Positions 9,618 to 18,500 of a stretch of 64,000 nt of DNA are shown one piece after another. The notes beneath the pieces were generated by a model. The model worked only from the letters and a program-made list of their open reading frames with translations, ran no database searches and was not told where the DNA came from. The translations under genes were made by a program, and so were the position numbers. Numbering within the stretch: the first letter of the stretch is position 1; each line of letters opens with the position of its first letter. Origin of the DNA: Spirirestis rafaelensis WJT71-NPBG6 (GTDB lineage: Bacteria > Cyanobacteriota > Cyanobacteriia > Cyanobacteriales > Nostocaceae); NCBI GenBank assembly GCA_019359015.1, contig JAHHID010000022.1:26356-90355 (forward strand), in the 5' to 3' direction.

Positions 9618-9745
9618 ATGGATGAGGGAGTGGGGCATGGGGAGAGTGGGGGAGTGGGCAAGATGAGGGAGAGATGGAGACAAAAAGATTAATAACTCCT
9701 GACTTCTGACTCCTGACTTCTGACTCCTGACTCCCCACTCCCAAA
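9618..9745. repeat. Short tandem repeats upstream of argH
   Basis: GGGAGTGGGG/GATGAGGGAG-type units (9625-9675) are followed by TGACTCC/TGACTTC units (9700-9740). The array fills nearly all the spacer between argH and the small membrane-protein gene. Confidence 0.75.
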
Positions 9746-9749
9746 AATT

Positions 9750-9956
9750 TTAACCGTAGCTAGTTAGATTCCGGATCATATAGCCAATGACTAACCCAAT
9801 CAACAGTGCCCACACTTGACCTGTTTGGATAAAGTGGTTAAAACCTGTTTGCATCTGACCGATAATATTAGGATCTCTGACGTTTTGAGCTAGCACCGTT
9901 GAATATACAGGTAAATGCCATACTAACTGATACATAGATTCTAAAGCGTTGTTCAT
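9750..9956 (-). CDS. Small membrane protein, hypothetical
   Basis: Protein of 68 aa with an ATG start. One transmembrane helix is predicted near the C-terminus (WALLIGLVIGYMIRNL, about residues 49-64); the N-terminal half is amphipathic. It has no recognised domain but looks like a real small cyanobacterial protein, since codon use matches its neighbours and the gene is co-directional with argH. A link to arginine synthesis is not implied. Confidence 0.6.
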   Translation of the reverse strand: MNNALESMYQLVWHLPVYSTVLAQNVRDPNIIGQMQTGFNHFIQTGQVWALLIGLVIGYMIRNLTSYG

Positions 9957-10129
9957 GCTGATTAATCAATGGTTCTTCGCTGCATTGTCGGTTGCCAGTG
10001 CTTTGTTTTTGACACTGACCATTGACCACATACTGTTATGTGGATGACTTTAATGTCATAACCTCAACATGCAGGTGATGTCCACTGATAAGCTGCTATA
10101 CTTTCTGCCAAGTATTTCTGTCTCGTTAC

Positions 10130-10230
10130 AAGGCAGAGCCTTGTAATGTAATTATGGAGGCTCTGCCTCCTGTAAAATTTGGAGGCAGAGCCTCCCGTAG
10201 ACCATTCCCAGTCGGAGACTGGGAACGAGT
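10130..10230. repeat. Palindromic GGAGGCTCTGCCTCC repeat cluster
   Basis: GGAGGCTCTGCCTCC and its complement-like partner GGAGGCAGAGCCTCC are followed by a second palindrome, CCCAGTCGGAGACTGGG. A relative of this element lies at 63765-63835. Typical of dispersed cyanobacterial palindromic repeats; no coding content. Confidence 0.7.
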
Positions 10231-10257
10231 TGGACGAGTTGGTGCAAAATATCCGTT

Positions 10258-10905
10258 TTATAAATCGACCGGATGCTGCCCATAATAAGGTAAAGCCTGT
10301 GACCAATCGGGACGCTTGCCTTGTTGGAAATCTAAATATGCAAGTTCCAACACATCGGTTACTGTAGCTGCTAACCCAGATTTTGCTTCGATTAATTGAT
10401 AAGTTGTATTTGAGTTAGCTAACTTTTGTTGCCATGCTTCTGGTGTGAATACAGTATCAGGCAACAAAGATATTAAACCAGAAGCATCAGGCGAATGTTG
10501 ATAAATAGCTGCAAAAACTTGACCTCGTTGTGCTGGCATTTGGACTGCAATAAGAGTGCCGTTTTTATTTCCTTGGGAGTAGGCGATCGCTGCTAATGTG
10601 GAAATAGCAAACACAGGAATATTTAATTGTTGTCCTAATGTTCTAGCAGTTACAACTCCGATACGAGTACCAGTAAAACCACCTGGTCCCTTGGCTACGG
10701 CAATAAACGCCAAATCTGCCCAAGTTTGCGGTTTAATAAAATTAATTAAGTATTCATGCATCAGGCTGGATACATTGCGCTCTAAATTCCAAACGTCAGA
10801 ACGCGTATCTCCAGCAAAGTTACTTATTGCCAAACCCAATTCGGGTGTGGTGGTATGTAGCGATAAGCCGTATTTTGTTGGTTCGATTTCTAATTCAGTT
10901 GTCAA
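10258..10905 (-). CDS. tsaB: tRNA t6A37 threonylcarbamoyltransferase subunit TsaB
   Basis: Protein of 215 aa of the TsaB/YeaZ family, the non-catalytic ASKHA-fold partner of TsaD in making N6-threonylcarbamoyladenosine at position 37 of ANN-decoding tRNAs. Recognisable segments are LHTTTPELGLAIS near the N-terminus and the family core AVAKGPGGFTGTRIGVVTAR around residues 69-88. The best start is a TTG at 10905; no ATG exists nearby and the N-terminal beta-strand would otherwise be lost. The gene is co-directional with ycf34, 117 bp downstream of it. Confidence 0.92.
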   Translation of the reverse strand: MTTELEIEPTKYGLSLHTTTPELGLAISNFAGDTRSDVWNLERNVSSLMHEYLINFIKPQTWADLAFIAVAKGPGGFTGTRIGVVTARTLGQQLNIPVFAISTLAAIAYSQGNKNGTLIAVQMPAQRGQVFAAIYQHSPDASGLISLLPDTVFTPEAWQQKLANSNTTYQLIEAKSGLAATVTDVLELAYLDFQQGKRPDWSQALPYYGQHPVDL

Positions 10906-11022
10906 AGTTAAATTAAATATCAGTTTTTCTATAAATAACTTGATTTATTAAACCATACATAATTCGTAGTGATGCAATTAATTGCGTCATGAAAACGCAA
11001 TCAATTGCGTTACTACACATTA

Positions 11023-11271
11023 TCAAGTTGGCACCAGTTCACCTGGACGCAACTTAGACCACTTACCCGTTTCTTTCTTAAAGCTGAGACAACCGACAAC
11101 ATCCCATTCCATTTCAATGTAATCTTCTTTGGGACGGATGTTAACGTTGATAGAGGGTTCATTCGGTTCAAAATCTGGGGTTTCGGTCAAGTGAGGCTGT
11201 TCGTGCTGCGTTTCTACTGCGTTGTAGGTGATGCAGCGGTCTACATAGTGGCAGTTGACACAAATACACAT
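11023..11271 (-). CDS. ycf34: Ycf34 family protein, probable Fe-S protein
   Basis: Protein of 82 aa starting MCICVNCHYVDRCITYNAVE, the hallmark N-terminus of Ycf34, a family shared by cyanobacteria and some algal plastids. Four cysteines (Cys2, Cys4, Cys7, Cys13) are clustered at the N-terminus. In Synechocystis the protein has been reported as an iron-sulfur protein that affects photosynthetic electron transport. The rest is acidic with a conserved EMEWDVVGCLSF core. It is divergent from cca (87 bp between starts), so the two share a promoter region. Confidence 0.93.
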   Translation of the reverse strand: MCICVNCHYVDRCITYNAVETQHEQPHLTETPDFEPNEPSINVNIRPKEDYIEMEWDVVGCLSFKKETGKWSKLRPGELVPT

Positions 11272-11358
11272 AATAGAACCACGATACAGGGAGCTTTATT
11301 GTTAATCTAGCTTAAGCCAAAGTGTAATTCATTAGCTTCTGGATTGATTTTTATTACA

Positions 11359-12603
11359 ATGCATGGTTCAAATTCTTCTAACCTTTCTCCAGAAACCTAT
11401 CCTTTTAGCCTGGAATTGTTGCCAAAAAGAGCTTACATGGTAGGCGGTGCTGTGCGCGATGCTATGCTAAGAAGAACTCGTGAGTATTTGGATCTAGATT
11501 TTGTTCTACCATGTGATGCGGTCAAGGTGGCGCGAAAAATCGCGAACCATTACAAAGCTGGTTTTGTATTACTCGATCCGCAAAGACAAATTGCGCGTGT
11601 GGTGTTTCCCCAAGCTACGGTTGATTTTGCCCAACAGTCAGGGGAATCTGTAGAAACTGACTTGCATAGAAGGGATTTTACAGTAAATGCGATCGCCTAC
11701 AATCCCCACACCCAAGAAATCATCGATCCTCTGCAAGGTCGTGCTGATTTAGAACGGTGTCTTTTGAGGATGATATCACCCGCCAATCTACAAGACGACC
11801 CTTTGCGCTTAATGCGAGCTTATCGCCAAGCGGCACAACTTAATTTTAGTATTGAGACAGATACTCAGATAGCAATTCGCTCTCTAGCTTCACATATAAC
11901 TGAAGTTGCCGCAGAACGAGTTCGGGTAGAAATCAATTATTTGCTTTTGAGTTCTCAGGGAACCCCTTGGATAACTAGCGCTTGGGAAGCTGGTTTACTT
12001 GCCCCTTTTTTCAAATTTGCTACATCAGAAAGTTTTGCTAAACTGGCAGCAGTTGACGATTCAGCAGTGAAACTTGCAGAAAATTGGCAGCAACTAGGGG
12101 TAAAACTGCGAGAATATGTCCGGGATACAGTTAAAACTACTTGGTTGAGTATTGCCAAACTTGCTTGTCTGGTCAACCCAGATCCAGAAGTTGCAGAAAT
12201 TGAGTTACAAAAACTAACTTATAGTCGTGCGGAAATTAAAGGTGTAACCACAGCGCTGAGGCTCTTCCCGCAACTAAAATCACCTAATATGTCTTTGCGA
12301 GAACAGTATTTTTTCTTTCAGGAAGCCGATTTTGTATTCCCGGCTACAGTAGTTTTAGCTATGGGACATGATATCTTAGTAGAGGCGATCGCACCCTTGA
12401 TCGACCGCTACGTTAACCCTGACGATCTGGTTTCTCATCCCACACCCTTATTAAGTGGGAAGGAACTAATTATAGCATTGCAAATTCCAGCTTCGCCACT
12501 ATTAGGCAAACTATTGGCGGAAATCGCAGTCGGGCAAGTTGAAGGGAAAATTTCGACACCAGCAGAAGCGATCGCTTTTGCACGTCACTTACTTGAGGGT
12601 TAG
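11359..12603 (+). CDS. cca: CCA tRNA nucleotidyltransferase
   Basis: Protein of 414 aa of the class II CCA-adding/poly(A) polymerase family. Visible motifs are GGAVRDAMLRR (nucleotide-binding turn, near residue 30), the metal-binding carboxylates DLDFVLP, RRDFTVNAIAYN (near residue 102) and DDPLRLMRAYRQAAQL (around residue 144). It repairs or adds the 3-prime CCA of tRNAs. The ATG at 11359 is preferred over a TTG at 11344. The C-terminal part lacks an obvious HD phosphohydrolase motif. In some cyanobacteria CCA-adding activity is split between two enzymes, so A-adding only cannot be excluded. Confidence 0.93.
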   Translation: MHGSNSSNLSPETYPFSLELLPKRAYMVGGAVRDAMLRRTREYLDLDFVLPCDAVKVARKIANHYKAGFVLLDPQRQIARVVFPQATVDFAQQSGESVETDLHRRDFTVNAIAYNPHTQEIIDPLQGRADLERCLLRMISPANLQDDPLRLMRAYRQAAQLNFSIETDTQIAIRSLASHITEVAAERVRVEINYLLLSSQGTPWITSAWEAGLLAPFFKFATSESFAKLAAVDDSAVKLAENWQQLGVKLREYVRDTVKTTWLSIAKLACLVNPDPEVAEIELQKLTYSRAEIKGVTTALRLFPQLKSPNMSLREQYFFFQEADFVFPATVVLAMGHDILVEAIAPLIDRYVNPDDLVSHPTPLLSGKELIIALQIPASPLLGKLLAEIAVGQVEGKISTPAEAIAFARHLLEG

Positions 12604-12765
12604 AGTTGTTGAGCTCGTAACGAGCCATACAAGTTACTATTCTTGCTAAATACAGCTTTGCGTAAAATCATAGCCTTTTTTTAACGCAGAGGGACACTGA
12701 GGAAAGCGGAGAGGGACGCAGAGTTTTTCTGAATTTAATTCGTTACGAACTTGTACAATGTTGTA

Positions 12766-12951
12766 CTAAGGAGAAGGAATTTCCAAATCTTTGCAAATCT
12801 TAGCAACTAGAATATCAACAATCTCAGTATGTCTTGGAACGGCTGAAGTTCTATTGTTTAATGGATTGTAGTAGATGGTATGCTTTCCACCTTCCCTGAG
12901 AAACAGACAGCCGTTATCTTCCAAATAGCGAATCAGTTTACGTCTTTTCAC
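12766..12951 (-). CDS. hicA: HicA-type mRNA interferase toxin
   Basis: Protein of 61 aa of the HicA family, a small dsRBD-like RNase of type II toxin-antitoxin systems. Visible features are the basic N-terminus (KRRKLIRYLEDNGC), the GGKHTIYYNP strand holding the conserved catalytic histidine (His24) and the VPRHTEI strand. It starts at a GTG that shares its first G with the hicB stop codon (TAGTG), so translation is coupled to the antitoxin. Toxin residues look intact, so the pair may be active. Confidence 0.9.
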   Translation of the reverse strand: MKRRKLIRYLEDNGCLFLREGGKHTIYYNPLNNRTSAVPRHTEIVDILVAKICKDLEIPSP

Positions 12952-13172
12952 TATATTTGGACTGTAATTTTTTCACGGATAACGTCTTTGTCAGAAATTT
13001 GTTGTTCTGCAAGTTGCCGATTCGATATTAAGATTAGTTCGATTGCTTCGTGCAAACTTTCCCTTGCTTCTTCCAAAGTTTTCTCTTGGACATTAGCACC
13101 AGGTAACTCTTGGATGTAGCCAATATACCAATCATCTACCTTTTCAAATACCGCAGTAAAAGAGTTTTCCAT
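12951..13172 (-). CDS. hicB: HicB-type antitoxin
   Basis: Protein of 73 aa of the HicB family (partial RNase H-like fold). The diagnostic pattern is FEKVDDWYIGYIQELPGANVQEKTLEEARESLHEAIELIL. I take the ATG at 13172 (MENSFTAVFE), which has GAGG at a suitable distance; an upstream GTG at 13187 is less likely. It lacks a separate C-terminal DNA-binding domain, so autoregulation would need the short C-terminal tail. Antitoxin-first order (hicB then hicA) is the reverse of the classical hicAB layout but common in cyanobacteria. Confidence 0.9.
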   Translation of the reverse strand: MENSFTAVFEKVDDWYIGYIQELPGANVQEKTLEEARESLHEAIELILISNRQLAEQQISDKDVIREKITVQI

Positions 13173-13209
13173 TTCCAGATACCTCACAAAAAAAGTTTAT
13201 ATTTAACCT

Positions 13210-13647
13210 TCACGCTACTTGACTTTTAGCTGGGTGCAGTTCTGTGGGAGGTGAGATAAGCGATCGCTTTTGACTTTCGATTAGATTAGCTTTATCCACT
13301 AGCCTATTGACAATTTTCTCGGCATAAGCATAAAGCTCACTGTCATGCTTAAAATTGGTAAGTAGAAAAAATATGTGCCACTCATCCCGGCTAATTGCTA
13401 AATATTCACCTGGTTGATAATTATCTACCCCTGCTAATATCTTTCGCGATTCATTCGACGCTAACTTAATTTGCAGATAGCGTTGCCGAGCAGAGTTAAA
13501 ACAAACTTTAACTTGGAATATATGACCACTACTATTTTTTATAGATGCCTCACTGATATATTCTTTACCATCATTCTGCATTTCGTTCCATAACTGATAG
13601 ACATATTTACCAGCTTCGTAAAATGCTACAAACTGGGAGAGATTCAT
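13210..13647 (-). CDS. Hypothetical protein next to hicBA
   Basis: Protein of 145 aa with an ATG start at 13647, no signal peptide and no membrane helix. The middle (VKVCFNSARQRYLQIKLASNESRKI then SRDEWHIFFLLTNF) looks like alternating beta-strands. The start is helical and the end contains a helix with IVNRLVDKANLIESQKRS. I do not recognise the family. It lies just upstream of the hicBA pair in the same direction (38 bp from the hicB start), so it may be co-transcribed as a third component or an accessory gene. This is positional inference. Confidence 0.6.
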   Translation of the reverse strand: MNLSQFVAFYEAGKYVYQLWNEMQNDGKEYISEASIKNSSGHIFQVKVCFNSARQRYLQIKLASNESRKILAGVDNYQPGEYLAISRDEWHIFFLLTNFKHDSELYAYAEKIVNRLVDKANLIESQKRSLISPPTELHPAKSQVA

Positions 13648-13885
13648 ATTTTTATCCTTTTGTTATAAATTTTTTAATATTAGTATTTAAACACTTATTG
13701 CTGTTATAACGATATAGTTATTAAAATGTTAATTGTTGCAATTACTGAAAAAGCCTGATTTTAGCCATTGTTAATTATTAGCATGACTTAATACAATAAA
13801 TATGCGAGGAACTTAAAGCTGTGCGCTCGCATACAAAATTATAAAAGTTTACAATTTATTCAGCGTGTAATTGATAATTTGGTAG

Positions 13886-14086
13886 TACAAGCGTTCCCGC
13901 TTCGGGTTGTCGGTAGAAGTAGGAATTCAAAATGGGACTCTGGCGATCGCGATCGCTTCTACCCCTACGCTGCTGAATACTCCCACAATGGCTATTCCTG
14001 GGGCAATTTATGGTCTGCTAATGTTTGTGACTGGTGCTGGATTTGCTTGGTGGGCTAGTCGTCGTCAAGTCCTGTTGAAAGGATAA
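13886..14086 (+). pseudogene. Remnant of a bile-acid:Na+ symporter (BASS) gene, C-terminal end
   Basis: One frame reads VEVGIQNGTLAIAIAST, then TPTMAIPGAIYGLLMFVTG and a basic tail before a stop at 14084-14086. The VGIQNGTLA signature and following hydrophobic segment are characteristic of the last helices of SBF/BASS-family symporters. Upstream the frame meets a stop at 13883 and nothing of the other roughly 240 residues is present, so this is a 5-prime-deleted relic. Confidence 0.7.
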
Positions 14087-14139
14087 AGGTAGTTTGCCTC
14101 ATAGGTTATAATATTTTTTCTATGCAGTCCTAAAAACAA

Positions 14140-14170
14140 GATCCCCGACTTCTCTAATAAGTCGGGGATC
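14140..14170. terminator. Perfect 12-bp hairpin between the BASS remnant and chlH
   Basis: GATCCCCGACTT pairs perfectly with AAGTCGGGGATC across a 7-nt loop, 38 bp past the chlH stop codon on the reverse strand. No strong T-tract follows. Half of the same sequence (AAGTCGGGGATCTTGTTTTT) recurs at 47694-47713, so it is also a dispersed repeat. Confidence 0.55.
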
Positions 14171-14207
14171 TGAAGAAGGGCAATTTTCACTTTTGCTAGA
14201 CTGCGAT

Positions 14208-17200
14208 CTATGCTGAAATTGTTACACCCTCAATTTCCTCATCCGTCAAATCGTACAAATGACGCAACTTATCTAACTTCTCTGTATCGGCATTCCAAAA
14301 ACCGCGCCCGGAAGCTTCTAACATTCTCCCGACAATATTGCGGAAAGCTTCAGGATTCGACTTTCGTAATCTCTCTGCCATCTCTGCATCAAAAGCGTAA
14401 GTATCTGCGGCTTGGTCATATACCCAATCATCAGTAAAATCCGCAGTACCACCCCAACCAATCAAAGCTGTCATTCGTTGCGAGATTTCAAACGCACCAC
14501 CAGAACCTTGATTTGCCATTGCTTCTGCCCATTTAGGATTTAGCAACTTGCTGCGATACTCCATCCGCAGTAAATCATCAAGATTGCGGGGTGTGGTGTC
14601 TTTCGAGAAACTTTCCACAAAGCTGGTTGTAACCTTCTTCTTGCTTTGTTTTTCTGCTGCCTTTTTCAAACCGCCAGTATTAGCGTAATATTCTTGAATA
14701 TCAGTCAAGCCGTATTCTACCGAATCGATTTCTTGAACAATGCGATCGCTTGTTTTTAACAACTCCGTCAGTACTTCTGGTCTAGCTTGACCTTTATCTT
14801 GTCTACCGTAACTGAAAACATTGCGACCTTGCCAAGTATCCCCCAACTCATCACCAGATTCCCAATTGCCATCAACAACTCTATCATTTACCAAAGAACC
14901 AAAATCACCAGCAGGATTAGAAAATAATCTCGCCGAAGCATTTTCTATACCTTGTGCTTTCAAAGCTAAAGCATGTTTTCTGATAAAATTTTGGTCTTCA
15001 AATTCATCTGCATCAGCTGCTCTTTGAAATAAATCATCCAACAACTCGATAATATTTACAAAACTATCACGGAAAATACCAGATAAATTCGCCAGCACAT
15101 CAATGCGTGGATGTCCAACTTCAGCCAAAGGCTTCAATTGATAACGAACAATACGTCCCGTCCCCTCCTTCACAGGTTCAGCACCCACCAATTCCAAAAG
15201 AATACCTAAAGATTCTCCCTTCGTTTTAATTGCATCCAAACCCCATAACATCACCGCTACAGTTTCCGGATATTTCCCGTGTTCTTGTAAATGCTGGGCG
15301 ATAATTTTTTGAGCTATTTCTCGTCCCCTTTCATAAGCACCAGCAGAAGGCATTCTATAAGGATCTAAAGCATGAATATTCCTACCTGTAGGCAATACAC
15401 CAGAACCATCCCGCAATAAATCGCCACCAGGTGCAGGGGGAATATACTCTCCATTTAACCCACGCAAAAGATTTGTTAATTCATCGGTAGATTGCATTAA
15501 CAAGTCGCGTATTCGTAACTCTTCTTCCTGCCTTAGTGGTTCGTTTTCTCCAAAATAAGCGTCTAAATAGCCCGCCATTTCGTCGTCATTCGGCGCTTCT
15601 CCCAACGTATGCAAACCAGAAGAAAAAAGCCGACTTTCTAACACTTGCAAATACTCATACAATTTAACTAGATAATCGTTAAAAGCATGACCGCTAAACA
15701 TCCGCACATTCTCTGGACTAAAAGCAATTCCTAACCGTTTGGCATCTTCAAACGGACAATCAGTATCTAAACCAGTGTCAACAATCTTTTTACAAATGCC
15801 TTCTTTCAAAGCATAATTTTTTTCTGAATCTTCTCGATACTCAGAAATTAAATCGCGTAGAGACATTAATTCTTTATACAAACCCGCACGTCCATAAGGC
15901 GGTACATTGTGAGAAATTAACACACCATAACCACGACGCTTCGCCAAAATTGATTCTGAAGGATTATTTGCCGCATATATATATAGATTAGGCAAATCTC
16001 CTAACAAAATATCCGACCAAGAATAACCAGTATTTCCTAACGGCGATCCCGGCAACCATTCTACAGTACCGTGCATTCCAAAATGCACCACAGCATCAGC
16101 TTGAAAATCATTTTGCAGCCATTTATAGAAAGCTGCATATTGAGGATGCGGGGTTAAATCTCGTTCAAACATTAATCGCATCGGATCGCCTTGTATTCCT
16201 AAAGGTGGTTGTACACCGATCCAGATATTTCCTAACTCAATACCGCCAATATGAAATTCATCACCGTAAGTTTTAATCCCCGTTCCTGTAAGAGATTTCC
16301 ATTGTTTTTCGATGCGAGATGTACGGAGATATCCCAACCATTTTTCTAGAGTTTTGGCGTTAACACTAATGGGACTAGTCTCTAGCCTCTCATCTGCTTC
16401 TTTTACCTGACGAATCAACTCTTCTCCATCTTCAGGCAAATCTGCGATCGCGTAACCTTGATTTTGAAGTGCGTGGAGGAATTGGAGAAGCGATCGCGGT
16501 ACATTTAATAATGCAGCTGTTCCTGTTGCACCGTACCCAGGTGGAAACCCATATAAAATAATTGCTATTTTCCTTTCTGATGCAGGTTTTTGCCGCAAAG
16601 AAACCCAGCTTTTCACCCTGCCAATCAATCTTTGCACCCGTTCCGGAACTAAATAAATTTGTTCTCCCACCAACCCCCCAAGAGGAATTGTATCAATAGC
16701 ACCATCCAATTCTGGCAATGCATATAATACGACACTTTGCAAGCCTCCGATACCTTGGCGTGTCCAAGAGTGAATATCTTGAATCAGCAATGGTGCAGCG
16801 ACGATGTAAGGTACATTCTTGGCAGTAAGGATACGTTTTGCTACTTCTACCTGCCGTCCAGCCTCCATCGAACCAGCAGGACCGCCCACCAAAGGAAAAC
16901 CAATTGTAGATACAATCGCATCTACTTTTACTGCTTCTTTGGAGAGTGAAGGAGTTTCAATATTACCATTATTTCGTTGCTGGGTTTCATAGTAGCTTGT
17001 CATCCAATCTCGAACGGCTACATGTCCTTCAACGCCATTAATAAAAATTGGTAAAGGTATCAAACCAGCTTCTTCAAAACTGCGAATTAGTTGAGGAATA
17101 TAAGCTTGTTTTGTAATAACGTGTTTGCGATAAAGTAAAATTCCTATTATGGGTTTCGTAGTAACGCGATGAATCGCGTTGTCTTCATACCACTTTAAAT

Positions 17201-17852
17201 ATTCTCGCGGAGATTCAAAAAAACCTTGATAATCGGGATGAAGCAACCCCATATTAGGAGTTTCAATAAGGGCAGGAATTTCGCCTATTTTTAAATCTAA
17301 ATATTTTTCTGCTAATATCCAAAATAATGCGGCTACATTTTCTACACCGCCAGCATTCCAATAACCATAGATAATTAACCAGTTGCGTAAGTCTTGCACT
17401 TTTTGCCCTGGCACAAATTTGAGAAGTTTAGGACCAATTTTTAAGAAGCTGATGTAACCTGCAAGTTTATCTTCTTCTCGTCCATTGCTAAATTTATCAA
17501 GGATGAATTTAATTGGTTTGGGCATTCCTTTGGGTTTATCGCCAATAGCAAATACACCCAATTTAGTTAAACTCATCAATTCTAAAGCTGACTCGAATAC
17601 CAAACGGATGGGAATTTGGGCAACGCGATCGCGCAACCACAAAACTTGGTCATAATCAAATAGCAAGCTGCCAAAAAACACATCAGCGTTATGAAGTGCT
17701 GCTTCTACCTCAGTGCGTTTGGTAGTAATATCGCGATCGCTAAAGACGCGAATATCCAACTCACCACAGCGTGAGTTAGCTTTTGAAGCTGATTTTCTGT
17801 ATAAATCAGCGTTGAACGATTCAAATCCAGCAATCAAGACGATGCGTTTCAT
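14208..17852 (-). CDS. chlH: Magnesium chelatase subunit H, short paralogue (ChlH/BchH-like)
   Basis: Protein of 1214 aa of the CobN/Mg-chelatase H superfamily. It binds protoporphyrin IX and, with the ChlI/ChlD AAA+ motor, inserts Mg2+ for chlorophyll synthesis. The N-terminal domain (MKRIVLIAGFESFNADLYRK) corresponds to the DUF3479-type region. The core contains YGYWNAGGVENVAALF, DAVVHFGMHGTVEWLPGSPL and LSGIFRDSFVNIIELLDDL. The end, EASGRGFWNADTEKLDKLRHL, is ChlH-like rather than CobN-like. The usual cyanobacterial ChlH is about 1330 aa, so this is the shorter type often present as a second copy. It may serve particular oxygen or light conditions, but that is inference. It is transcribed alone. 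Confidence 0.88.
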   Translation of the reverse strand: MKRIVLIAGFESFNADLYRKSASKANSRCGELDIRVFSDRDITTKRTEVEAALHNADVFFGSLLFDYDQVLWLRDRVAQIPIRLVFESALELMSLTKLGVFAIGDKPKGMPKPIKFILDKFSNGREEDKLAGYISFLKIGPKLLKFVPGQKVQDLRNWLIIYGYWNAGGVENVAALFWILAEKYLDLKIGEIPALIETPNMGLLHPDYQGFFESPREYLKWYEDNAIHRVTTKPIIGILLYRKHVITKQAYIPQLIRSFEEAGLIPLPIFINGVEGHVAVRDWMTSYYETQQRNNGNIETPSLSKEAVKVDAIVSTIGFPLVGGPAGSMEAGRQVEVAKRILTAKNVPYIVAAPLLIQDIHSWTRQGIGGLQSVVLYALPELDGAIDTIPLGGLVGEQIYLVPERVQRLIGRVKSWVSLRQKPASERKIAIILYGFPPGYGATGTAALLNVPRSLLQFLHALQNQGYAIADLPEDGEELIRQVKEADERLETSPISVNAKTLEKWLGYLRTSRIEKQWKSLTGTGIKTYGDEFHIGGIELGNIWIGVQPPLGIQGDPMRLMFERDLTPHPQYAAFYKWLQNDFQADAVVHFGMHGTVEWLPGSPLGNTGYSWSDILLGDLPNLYIYAANNPSESILAKRRGYGVLISHNVPPYGRAGLYKELMSLRDLISEYREDSEKNYALKEGICKKIVDTGLDTDCPFEDAKRLGIAFSPENVRMFSGHAFNDYLVKLYEYLQVLESRLFSSGLHTLGEAPNDDEMAGYLDAYFGENEPLRQEEELRIRDLLMQSTDELTNLLRGLNGEYIPPAPGGDLLRDGSGVLPTGRNIHALDPYRMPSAGAYERGREIAQKIIAQHLQEHGKYPETVAVMLWGLDAIKTKGESLGILLELVGAEPVKEGTGRIVRYQLKPLAEVGHPRIDVLANLSGIFRDSFVNIIELLDDLFQRAADADEFEDQNFIRKHALALKAQGIENASARLFSNPAGDFGSLVNDRVVDGNWESGDELGDTWQGRNVFSYGRQDKGQARPEVLTELLKTSDRIVQEIDSVEYGLTDIQEYYANTGGLKKAAEKQSKKKVTTSFVESFSKDTTPRNLDDLLRMEYRSKLLNPKWAEAMANQGSGGAFEISQRMTALIGWGGTADFTDDWVYDQAADTYAFDAEMAERLRKSNPEAFRNIVGRMLEASGRGFWNADTEKLDKLRHLYDLTDEEIEGVTISA

Positions 17853-17891
17853 GCCCTAAGTGGTAAACACTCCATTTTAATTTTAAGCGCT

Positions 17892-18016
17892 CAGGCTGGA
17901 AGTCTGGGGCTATACATACAAAAGCCACCTACGTGGGCTAAAAGAAAACAAGGAATTTTCAAGCCTGCGTAGGCAGGCTTTGTACGTATAGCCGCACCCT
18001 TCTAGGGTGACGCGGG
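17892..18016. repeat. Dispersed repeat, copy A (with an AAGCCTGCGTAGGCAGGCTT palindrome)
   Basis: Begins CAGGCTGGAAGTCTGGGGCTA, contains the palindrome AAGCCTGCGTAGGCAGGCTT (17961-17980) and ends TACGTATAGCCGCACCC followed by TTCTAGGGTG. A second copy with a nested insertion is at 55238-55346. It fills most of the 304-bp gap between chlH and the next gene; nothing else is visible there. Confidence 0.75.
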
Positions 18017-18156
18017 TGTAGTGCAAGATGTTAGTGATACAAAAAGCACCCTTGAGGATACTTTCAAGCAGACTTTTCCGAAAAAAGAAGTTTTCGGCTT
18101 GTAGGTAATAGTGTAAAAAGTTGCAATAAAATTAAACTGAATTCAAGGGGTTAACT

Positions 18157-18411
18157 ATGATACAGAAAGCGCAAACAACAGCTAGTAAAGAATTACCTGT
18201 TTTACGAAAGGGTGATACTGGTGGTGCTGTAAAGCTATTACAGAATCTTTTGATTTCTTTAGGCTATTTCGATAAGGATTTGCGTACTGGAAATTTCTTA
18301 GACCAAACAGAACAAGCCGTAAAAAATTTCCAGGGAGAATATAACTTGCAAGTAGATGGTATAGTTGGGGCGAAAACTTGGGATTTGTTGGGTGGTGTTC
18401 TTTGGGATTAA
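18157..18411 (+). CDS. Peptidoglycan-binding domain (PG_binding_1) protein
   Basis: Protein of 84 aa made almost entirely of one PG_binding_1 repeat. LRKGDTGGAVKLLQNLLISL, then FDQTEQAVKNFQ-like and DGIVGAKTWDLL segments give the classic three-helix motif. It has no signal peptide, so export or cytoplasmic use is unclear; such stand-alone domains are frequent in filamentous cyanobacteria. The ATG at 18157 has AGGGG upstream. Confidence 0.85.
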   Translation: MIQKAQTTASKELPVLRKGDTGGAVKLLQNLLISLGYFDKDLRTGNFLDQTEQAVKNFQGEYNLQVDGIVGAKTWDLLGGVLWD

Positions 18412-18500
18412 ATTAGCATCTCAAAAACCCAGAAATTAGTCCTTAGGGTGTACTTAGTAACATATAAATGCACCCTAATTAACTAGTTTTAACATGCAGA

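Noticed and set aside
9618..9683. Longer argH reading from 9683
   Set aside because: The extra residues are encoded by short tandem repeats; the family N-terminus begins at 9617.
14208..17852. CobN cobaltochelatase as identity of the 1214-aa protein
   Set aside because: The core and C-terminal segments (GYWNAGGVENVAALF, GRGFWNADTEKLDKLRHL) follow the ChlH/BchH pattern rather than CobN.
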